Under the pieces are notes generated by a model, which saw only the letters and a program-made list of their open reading frames with translations, ran no database searches and was not told where the DNA came from. A stretch of DNA of 64,000 nucleotides, from the NCBI GenBank assembly GCA_932521025.1, contig OW051469.1, positions 6,336,398 to 6,400,397 on the forward strand, in the 5' to 3' direction. The position numbers were made by a program, and so were the translations under genes. The DNA comes from Oscheius onirici (lineage: Eukaryota; Nematoda; Chromadorea; Rhabditida; Rhabditidae). Positions 46,574-55,778 of the stretch are shown piece by piece. How positions within the stretch are numbered: position 1 is the stretch's first letter; each line of letters begins with the position of its first letter.

Positions 46574-49086
46574 TTAAAACTCTAGTCGATTTGTTTTGAG
46601 CATTTTTCGTTGAGAACGAGGAGGCGGACAGTAGAGGGTACTGTTGTGATGACCCATCCTCATCGAGCAGAGGATCGCCTCACGACAGTTCAAACCGCAA
46701 GACTTGGCTTCCGTTCTGTAGGAATAACTGAAAGTGGGTTTTATGTATGTTTCTTGTTTAGAACTCACTGAACAAAGTCATCGAAAGCATTGTCATCATA
46801 TTCGAACTTTTTGATGAGCGCTTCCCATGACTTCGGAGACAGATCCGTCATGTTGAAGTCTCGCTAAATATCGGTTAATCGAATTAGAAGATCTTCCTAC
46901 CTTCGCCTTGTACAAAAGTTCCCATTTTGGAGGAACAGTGCTGGTAGCCATGTCCAAATCTGCGTAGTAGTTCTCAATCTCTAGGATTTCCTGAACATGG
47001 GACTTTTATCATTGGTTCAGAAAAACCTACATATTTTCCATCGACCGAGACTTCGTATACTCTAAATCCTGGATTCAGATCAGAGAAAGTCGTAGCTGAG
47101 GGTCCGGAATAGCTGACTCCAATCGGCTTTGAGCTGATGTTGTGCATGTCCTTGTAGTAGACGGTGAAGTAATCAGTATGAACGTGTCCGAAGAACTGGG
47201 CTGTGATCGTGGAAGAGAAGCGTTGTATGACTCGGTAGTAGTTCCTTGCCCAGCCTTCCAGACATTCTCCATCTCCTGGAGGAATGTGAGCCATTAGGTG
47301 GACTCTTTCTCCGGCAATTTCAGCCTGAACTTTCGATTATATTTTGGAAAACAGAAATATACCTTGTACAGCTCAGAAACCAGCCAACTCATAGTACCAT
47401 CAGGATCAGATTGATTGAGGTAAATGAAGAAATTTGTCGTTTCGCAGAATCCGGTGTTCAGCGAGATCAGGCGCAGACCATCGATGACTTTGGTAGAATA
47501 CGAACCGCGACTGAAAAATGTTCCCTGATGAATAATTGAAGTTTCAAATTCAAACATTTCTTAACCCAATTGAAAACAAGTCAGAACTTGTCAACGATTT
47601 AAGCTCTTTACAAGTTTGACTTTGTTGCAAACTATTATAAAGTTGTCTCTCCAGAAATAAGGTCGTCACTCTTCACTTCTACCAGGTGATGCTATTCTAC
47701 TTTTTATCTTTGTGTATGAGACATTTGTCAACGCAAACAATCGTGCTTTCTGTCAGTTCTTTCCCTAAAAAAACAGTTCAGTAAGAAAGTGCAATCAGTA
47801 AAGCATTCTACTAATTAGTTTTCAGGCTCGACAATTGGGACTACGCCAAAGAAGAAAGCTGCAAACTTGGATCTGATGATCAAAAGAATCCCCTTCGAAA
47901 CTCACTAGCTCATGGTCGTGTTGGCTTCGTCATTGATCCATGGATGACTGAGATTGGCCAGTTCAGAATAGAGCCACGTTGGCCAGAACCGTTCTTCGAC
48001 AAAATGCGGAGCAAAACTGTTGACTGGGACTCCTTCGTGGTTTCCAACAGCCCAGAACGTCGGAGTCGTCTTGAAGTACTTCTTGACCAAGCCACCAATT
48101 TCTCTCAAAACTTGTAAATGGCCTTCTTTAGAATACTGCCAGTCAACATGATTGATATAGTCGCCAGTCATCATGATGTAATCAACCTGAATTCCATTAA
48201 GCCCAGAAGAAATAAGACCAAACCGTGACACTTTGGTTGATGTACTGTAACATATGCTCCAGAGTTCGAAGAGGAATATCACAGCTGGCAACTGTACCCC
48301 AGTATCCGGCTGGATTTGAGGGTACCGGATTTTTGGACAGTCCTTCACGACAACAGACCGGCTGATCGCATTTCGCTTCAGTACCTGCCTTGTACTCGAA
48401 ATCTATATGCAGGTCAGAGAGCTGGAGAACTCGCATTGGACGAGAATTGACTGAAAAAAAACAAGTTAGGTTCTTCTTTCGTTCAGGTGACTTACCTTTA
48501 AGTTTCTTTACGACTCTCTTCCGTTTCGGCTTCGGAGGAAGAGCCACCTCCCATCCTGCTTGACTTGGATCGGAAGCATCGGCACAGTCTGGCAGCAGAA
48601 TTCCACAAATTTGTGAAGAAGAACTGTGTCCCAATTGGCGGAAAACGTAGAAGAATTCTTCCTGAAAATTAATCATTTCCCAACGTAGTCATTCCCCGAA
48701 ATGGCAAACGTTGGTCGAAAGAATTGCGACTTACTCTAAACTGTCCGGAGATACCATCGCAAACCACGTAGCTTTGCTTTGCAAACATTTTGCAAACAAT
48801 CTTGGCCAGTTGAAGAATCACTGTCTCCGAAAAGTCAAACTTCAGTGCTAATCTAAGCTATAAATATTTACTTCGATTTTTTTAAACCAACGTGGTGGCA
48901 GCTACTGCGCCTGTACATGCAATACAAGATGGATAAAATTGTAATCCAATTTTTTCTGACACCTCTGAACAAGGAATTTTTTAACAAACAAACACTCTTA
49001 CCGCTCTTTCTGAAGTTTCCAGGCGGGTGAGAAAGTACAGTCACAATAAACAGTAAACTAAGAACTATTCGGGAAGGGAACCTCAT
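46574..49086 (-). CDS. asm: Acid sphingomyelinase (SMPD1/ASM-like)
   Basis: Lysosomal or secreted phosphodiesterase cleaving sphingomyelin to ceramide and phosphocholine. Eleven exons: 49002-49086, 48892-48964, 48735-48852, 48496-48661, 48224-48450, 47906-48186, 47363-47510, 47031-47324, 46901-46990, 46769-46863, 46574-46727 (576 residues), all in phase. In order: signal peptide (IVLSLLFIVTVLSHP), a saposin B domain (CIACTGAVAATT ... KIVCKMFAKQSYVVCDGI ... ICGILLPDCAD), a Lys/Pro linker, the metallophosphatase core with metal ligands in LSDLHIDFEY, MMTGDY, GNHEG, HIPPG and FGHVHTD, then the Cys-rich C-terminal domain (SCGLNCREAILCSMRMGHH). All expected zinc ligands are present, so it should be active. 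The ATG follows ATTTCAG directly. Size is close to C. elegans ASM proteins. Confidence 0.96.
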
Positions 49087-50157
49087 CTGAAATGCTGGTC
49101 GGTCGGAAAGAGGAACAATAAAGTAAAGCAGAAGGAAATGCAAGAAGACTTTAAAACAATGAGACACGCGTGATGATGAGCAGCTGGCCGTCTAAATCGA
49201 TAACGATCAGATGATGGTCTGACCGCTATTTCGGTCATCGGCTGATGCGTTCACATAAACACCTCGACTAATTGGCGGAGCCTTTTGATCTAGGTTTGGA
49301 GAATGACAGAGAGTGTTTACTAACAAAGTCTACCTATAGTGTGATTCTGAATGTTACGCGGGTCAGTCAGACTAATTCTGAAGACAGTCGGTGGGTGCAA
49401 GAAGGACACGCGCTTACAGATCTGTTGTTTACAAAAACCCCTCATCTGTACCTTATTTGCTTCTGGTTACTGAGACATTTCTTTGTCTCTGTTTCCCTCT
49501 TCAAGAGGTTTGTCCCCGATTGTTGCTGTTCCCAGAAACGTCACTCCCACTTACCTCAAAATATCTATTTCAGCCTGAAGCTGGCAATTTGCGACGACAC
49601 GGTTTTATTTCTCGAGTCCTCTTTGAAATCAACAGACGTCTACTATGCTTCTAATTACCAGACAACCTTTCCCAGTATCCACTTAAGGAAAGTCCAAATA
49701 GGAAAAAGGAAGTTGGGGACAAGGTATATTGCTGTTTTCAGATGTGTCACACACTCGTCAGTATTAGATTAGGCCGTAACTGTTAAACTTTTACACGACA
49801 GACTTGACTGTCCGTGACTTTTTTGAGCTTTCAATCAGTCCCTTCTCGTTTTATAACTTCCAGACGAAAACACATAGTACGAGTCTAGTGTAACGTGTAC
49901 TAGTACGAGTCTAAATGGGCTACTTTGATCAGGATGTGCAAAATGAATTCGGTTCTTTGTCTGGATAGGAAGGCGTGGATGGTCGAAAATGTTGGTCGAA
50001 AATCAGACCCTCTTGTTTGTTAGGTGTTACAGGCGACAAACATCCTTTTGATCTTGGCTCGTTTCCAGCCACATTCTCTTCTTAGCAGATGCCTCGAATT
50101 GCATGTTTTGTCTTTCTTCCTTTCTTCTCACTTTCTCGTCTATACTTTCGATTTCAG
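49087..50157. other. Divergent intergenic region
   Basis: About 1.07 kb between acid sphingomyelinase and the receptor gene. A 13-bp exact direct repeat, tagtacgagtcta, is at 49875-49887 and 49901-49913. It ends in ATTTCAG right before the receptor ATG. Confidence 0.5.
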
Positions 50158-51167
50158 ATGCCTCCGAATACTACGGATTCTGTCGAAAGTCTGTTCAAGG
50201 ACTGTGCTTTCGGATTCGAGTTGAGAGAGCTGATCGAATTTTACGTATCTTCCGTCTACGGGATGGCTTCGATTGCTCTCTACATTACCGAGATTGTCAT
50301 CATTTTGAAGAATCCAAAACTAAAACAGCCCTTTTATTATCAATTTGTTTATCTGGCCATTATGGTGAGTCAATTTCTCAGAATGTTCACTGATTCATCT
50401 TCAGAACATACTACTTTGGTTATGTATGTTCTTCATGGCTCGAATCATCCCGCATCCGGTTCGTTTTGCTCTCCTACACAATCAGTTTCCATTTAGTATT
50501 TCTGTCGTATTTTCTATCCGACATTCAAAACAGCTAGCAATGTATGGAAGCCTTTTGTGGTGACGTATATGCTTTCGATCTCTGGACAATTAAGTACCGT
50601 TATGTTGATCAATATCAACCGAGCCAGCGTCATTTTTTGGCCACTGAAAGCCGACAAGGTCTGTCCATTAGAAGTGCATTCAGTTGTTCAACATGTTCAC
50701 GAACAGAGATCATAATTTCAGTTCTGGAAAAAGTATGAGCTCGGGACCATTGGCTTTGTGTTCATCTTCTGTGCCGCTTACTCCGTTCCATTGTGGACTT
50801 GGGGAGCCAAGATCGACTGGATCAGCTACGATCATTTAGCCTTGCAGTTCACTGAAGAGTGGCCTCATGTGAGTGTACCCTTTTGAACAAAAGACAGAAG
50901 ACAAATCAGATAAATCCCACTCTGATGATTAATATCCTCTCTGTTATTTGTTTGACGGTAATTCTGGCCTCAACCATCATCTCGTTGTTGACTCTTTGGC
51001 GTCACAAGGCCAACACACGAGAAGCAGAGGTTAACCTATTCTGGACAAACTTCGCCTTCTCTATAACAACAGGGATATTAGTATTTTTTATGACTACCAT
51101 GTATCTGGTTTACTGGTTAGCCTACAATGCTGAAATAGTCAGTGTGTTCATGGACATTCGAGGTTAG
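50158..51167 (+). CDS. Nematode serpentine chemoreceptor (Srg-like), lacking TM7
   Basis: Exons 50158-50364, 50405-50458, 50497-50658, 50722-50868 and 50910-51167 give 275 residues. Six membrane helices are visible: YVSSVYGMASIALYITEIVI; FVYLAIMNILLWLCMFFMAR; VVTYMLSISGQLSTVMLINI; IGFVFIFCAAYSVPLWTWGA; ILSVICLTVILASTIISLLT; FAFSITTGILVFFMTTMYLV. The motif NRASVIFWPLKADKFWKK after TM3 is typical of nematode Srg-type receptors. The frame stops (VFMDIRG, stop at 51165-51167) where TM7 should begin, and the following sequence encodes no convincing helix. So the receptor is truncated: a recent pseudogene or a shortened product. Start follows ATTTCAG. Likely a sensory-neuron receptor if expressed. 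Confidence 0.75.
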
Positions 51168-51345
51168 TTCCGGTGTTTACAGCTTGGAATCAAGATCGTT
51201 TTGAGGGTTCCTGTACGACGTTAACACATTAACACCGGCATGGCTTCTGCTCATAATCAACAAGCCAATCAGACAGAACATCTGGAAGATCAAGACTCGC
51301 ATGTCGTCAACTATCAACATTGCCAGTTCAAACTAACAAATTCTA

Positions 51346-54238
51346 TTACTCGTATGATCTCTGAACCAACAATGAAACAAACAAAATGGTCAAAAATGAT
51401 ATGTGAGACGAAACTGAAGGTGCTGGTGGATCAACCCAATCGGCTATGAAGAGATTCAATTCGTATTGTGAGCTTCCGTTTCTAGACGAACCCCAGACAA
51501 GTTTGGTTCCTGCGTAGTTCATCATGGCGAAAGAGTTGAACTGGTACTTGTCGCCATAAGTTATCTGAATCGATTTGGTCTTGGTAAAAAAAATTATTTA
51601 CTCTTTCAAGACCAGTACCGTCGTCGCGAATCGTGTAAAGCGCAAATGCACCGAATCCGTTGTCAGCGTCGTTGTAGTTGGAACTGAAAAGAGATAGAAT
51701 GCAACAACGATTGTTTCTAATTACCTAAAAATGACTCTTTTATTGTCATTTAAGTAGTACGGCGCCCAGCTAGCACCGCCAAGATTAGTGATTTGTTTCA
51801 TATTCTCACCATCGATGTCGATAACAAAAAGCTCCATGGCTACTGGTTCGACCAGGTCGTACGTGAGCAGTAACTGAAGTATTCCATTCAAACCAGAATG
51901 ATCTTCTCTCTCACCTTGTACTTGGCGATATCATCAGCTGTTTTGGGTCTACTTGCTCTGAAGATGAGTCTCTTTCCATCGGGAGAGAAGAAGGATCCTC
52001 CGTCATAGCCCAAAGTATTGGTCAACTGTTTCACGTTACTTCCATCCGAATCCATAATCCAGAGTTCTAAATCGCCACTTCGAATTGAAGTGAAGGCTAT
52101 TTTCTTTCCATCGGGAGAAAGAACGGCTTCGGCATCGTATCCGGGACTGATTGTCAACTGCTGAACAAGGTTTCCGTACTTGTTCACCTATGAATTGTTT
52201 TGTATTTCTATAAATAGGCTAGCCGAATAGTGCATAAAACTCTTACCTTGAAAATATCATAGTCGGGAACAATGTCCCATGTGTAGCTGGTGTTGCAAAG
52301 TTGCTTCAGTACAGGATCAGTTATTGTGTCTGGATTGCCGCACTTCTTTGGAGGACAAGTCTTTCCAACATCTTGGTAACTCGAAGCTGTTATCTGTAGT
52401 TTCATTTAAAAGACAAGAGGTCTCCCTTACATTCCAAAAGTTTCCAGCATAGAGACGATGATCATTGTCAGTCTCGTTGAAGAAGAAGGAACATGTTGTT
52501 CCACCCAGACCAGTACTGATCCTGTGCATCGTCTGTGTTCTCGGGTCTTTGTTCAAATCCAGCTCGTAAATCTTCAACAAGTCATGGCATAAAAACCAAA
52601 AATACCTGGTCACAGTCGGTACCGTATCCTGTAGCCTGAAGAGTCAGCTTGGAATCATCGAAGCTGAAGTATCCCTCGGCATTTTCTCCTCCGAACGTGA
52701 TTTGCTTCACATTTTTGAAGTGTTTCTCTCCGTCGAAATGAACAATATTATCGTAGGAATCCGTTTCGAGATCTTGCCATCGAATTTGTTCCTTCTCCTC
52801 TACTTGGACTATTCTCTTCGAGAGAACTCTGGTTGTTTCCAGTTGTCTTTCCTTCTCGGCCATCTCCTCTGCTTCAATGTTATCAACCCAGTCAGCAATG
52901 AACAAGTTCATATCGTACTCGTCTTTTCCGTTCCTCGACGATCCCCAGACCAGCTGTTTTCCGCTTCTTGAGAACATGGGAAAGGAGTCAAAATGGGAGC
53001 CATCAAACGTGACCTGAAACTTTTTTTTATTTCCCTCTTCTCTCAATTATTACCTGTTCAAGCGAAGATCCATCGTCGTTAGCGATGAAAAGATCGAAAG
53101 AATTGTAGTCGTCGCCGGTAGAATTGAAGTTTGTACTGAAACAGATAAATAAATTGCGAATTCGGATTATTTCCTGAAGATGATCCGTTTATTGTCAGGA
53201 TGGTAGTATGGAGCCCAGTTTGCGCCTCCCAATGGACCTTTGAAAACAGTTCTTAAGCCCGATCCGTCAGCCATCATCGTATATAACTCCATGGCTGTAG
53301 GAGCGACAAGATCATAGCTCAGTAGTTGTTTGTAAGTGTACTTTTCCTGTTCTGTCTGGGGTCGACTGGCTCGGAAGACAATCTTTGTTCCATCAGGAGA
53401 CCACGTGGCTCCTCCATCGTATCCGAGATCGAAGGTGAGCTGAAAGATATGTTTATATTCATAATTTGTATCACCTGTTTGGGAGCCGTGTTTCCATCAG
53501 CGTCCATCAGCCAGAGCTCCAGATCTCCGCTTCTGAGACTCGTGAACAGAAGCTTTGTTCCGTCGGGAGAAAGGAATCCTTCAGCGTCATAGACGGCATT
53601 ATTTGTGAGCTGTTTTATGACATTTCCAAATTGATTCACTTTGAAAATATCAAAGTCGGGGTAAATGTCCCATGTGTACTCGGTATTGCCTGAAATCAAG
53701 CTCTTTGTTTTCCCAACTCTCAAACTTACAAAGATTTTTGAGAACAGGATCCGTCTGTGCCTCTGGAGTCTGGCATCTTTTAGGAGGACAGCTTGGATCG
53801 GCTCCTCCTATACTTACGTTCAGTTGGTGCTAAAATGAATGATATTTTTATATTTTTTTATATTTTCAAGACCTACTTTATGAAAAGTTCCAGCGTACAA
53901 GATATCCTGATTGTTGGGATAGAAGTTGGAACAAGTGCAGACTCCCAGTCCTGTACTGATCCTTCTCATTGTTTGTTGTTCTGGCGGAACCCGTAAGTCT
54001 ATTTGATAGATCTGAACGCGCTTTGTAAGTGTAAACCACTGAAACTAGCCTGATCACACCCAGCTCCGTAACCCGTCGCTTGAAGCGTCAAAAAATTGTC
54101 GTCGTAACTGAAGTAGCCTTCAGCATTTTCTCCTTCAAAAGTCAGCTGCCTCACATTTTTAAGTCTTTTCTCTTCCGGATAATGTACTTCAGCTAGAGTG
54201 AAGGAAGTGAAGGAGACGAAAAGAACCCGTAACAGCAT
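51346..54238 (-). CDS. Secreted double TolB-like (PD40) beta-propeller protein
   Basis: Thirteen exons: 54050-54238, 53877-54011, 53730-53829, 53475-53689, 53174-53439, 53054-53135, 52606-53013, 52431-52571, 52247-52393, 51915-52187, 51725-51873, 51602-51683, 51346-51564 (801 residues). After a signal peptide (MLLRVLFVSFTSFTLA) come two homologous propellers of about 360 residues joined by a charged linker (EEMAEKERQLETTRVLSKR). Each has KNVRQLTF.GENAEGYFS, LQATGYG..CDQIY, CPPK.C, DAE..LSPDG, RSGDLELW.MD.DG, LGYDGG..SPDG..I.FRASRP, and GSSRNG..Y..NLFIADWVD. A hydrophobic stretch near the C-terminus (ISFLTILFVSLLVQ) may anchor it. The family resembles bacterial periplasmic TolB/WD40-like proteins. 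One intron is GC-AG and one has GA at its donor. Binding partner unknown. Confidence 0.85.
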
Positions 54239-55778
54239 TCTTTTGAGGGCGGTCTGAACACAAGGAAGCTGTCTGGTAGACGAGAGGATTTATTGATAAG
54301 AACAAAGAGCTACCAGGGTTTCTGGTGATGATTTTGTGCAAAAGATTGGATCAGTCTCAGTGGCTTTTCAAAAGAGACTATACAAAATTTTGAAGATAAA
54401 ACTCTAAAAGGCTGACCTTCTAACCACAGAACCCAGCCAGTTATAGATGACTTCTAGAATAATCCTCTTCTGATAAACGGATCATTGCATCAGAAGAGCT
54501 TCTATGATGGTCGATAAGGAAAATCTGTTATCCGTGCGGTTTGATCAGGTGAAAATAAGGAGAAAAAGGAGGAATTGTGTTGGTCACGCGCTCTTTTGGT
54601 CTTGTAAACAACAGCAGCGGCTGGCGATCAGCTGGCTGCACAGGGAGAGAAGCGCTAGAGGCCCACTAGCGTGTGCTTATTGGGGCTCTAACATAAGGAT
54701 CACGTCCAGAGCTAAAAATATCAAAACTTTGGGTGGAGAGTTGTTTACCAAAACCACCATCTGAATCATGTGCAGGAATATTTTCAGAGTTTTGTGACAG
54801 AACTAGTGTTGACTTTCTGTTCGGGTTGCGAAACAACATGATCCTCAGTGTTTGTACTATCAATTTCTAGATTCTGTGGCGAAGAATCAGTAAAAAATGA
54901 CGTCTTGAAGTCCCATCGCTCATGCGAAATCTACAAACTCTCCAGATCCTCACCCAACGTGTTTTCTGCTTCTCTAATTATCCGTTTCCTGCGCAAACTG
55001 TCTCTTCTTACAATTTGTCTTGTCTCATGCTAATCCGCGACCCTCTTCTCCCCTGGCCCTTATCCTGCCTATTCATCGCATATTTCTCTTGTTCCGGCTA
55101 CCTTATCGCGAATAAATCGTCTCACTTTCATCCTTTGCCTCCTCGAGACGCTTTCTACACAATTAGCCAATTATCTGGCCACCCGAGACCGCTAATCCAG
55201 TTTTTTGTAAGGCATAAAGTTGCGTTAAAGTTAAACGCCCGTAACTAGTCTCCTCGAAAACAAAAGTGGCTAAACGGCTCTTCCTCCTTTTCGGATAGGA
55301 AGCTTTGGCTCGTCAGTCCTGTCTTCAATTGGCTGACAAGTGCACTTTGCTAGCCACTGTCCGAATCGCTGTTGGCATTGAGACATTCGGTCCTTTGCTC
55401 AGACCTTCTTTGACTGAAATAAACTTGCCTATCACTTTTTTCGAAACCCGACTCTCTGTGAACAATCACATGATTGTTCTTCTTGTATCTGTTAGTATAT
55501 TTTAATGACCTGTGATTTGAATGATCCGTAGCATTTTATGGACTCTTATTGTTCAGTACACATCTCTTTTTAAAATTTCCTTTCTCTGTCCATAAACTGT
55601 CTGTTCCAAAACATGCTTGTCCCTCCCTCTGCCCCCTACCGATGCAAATGAGGTTCGGTCTCGAATCGCGTTGTCCGGTTAGTTTATATCCTTCGCTTAT
55701 TATCCGCCGTCCGGCCGTCATTTCTTTTTCTTGTCTTAGCCACTTGCCAGCTTATTCTTGTATTCTTTAGGCAATGAT
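54239..55778. other. Divergent intergenic region, nothing recognised
   Basis: About 1.5 kb between the propeller gene and the cysteine-domain gene. It ends TTCTTTAG followed by a start-stop ATGATATGA just before the ATG used. Confidence 0.55.

Noticed and set aside
51346-54238. Bacterial contamination for the TolB-like gene
   Set aside because: The coding sequence is broken by twelve worm-type introns and flanked by nematode genes.
51346-54238. Two separate TolB-like genes in tandem
   Set aside because: Exon 52606-53013 reads without a break from the end of the first propeller through the linker into the second; no start, acceptor-plus-ATG or polyadenylation signal lies between.
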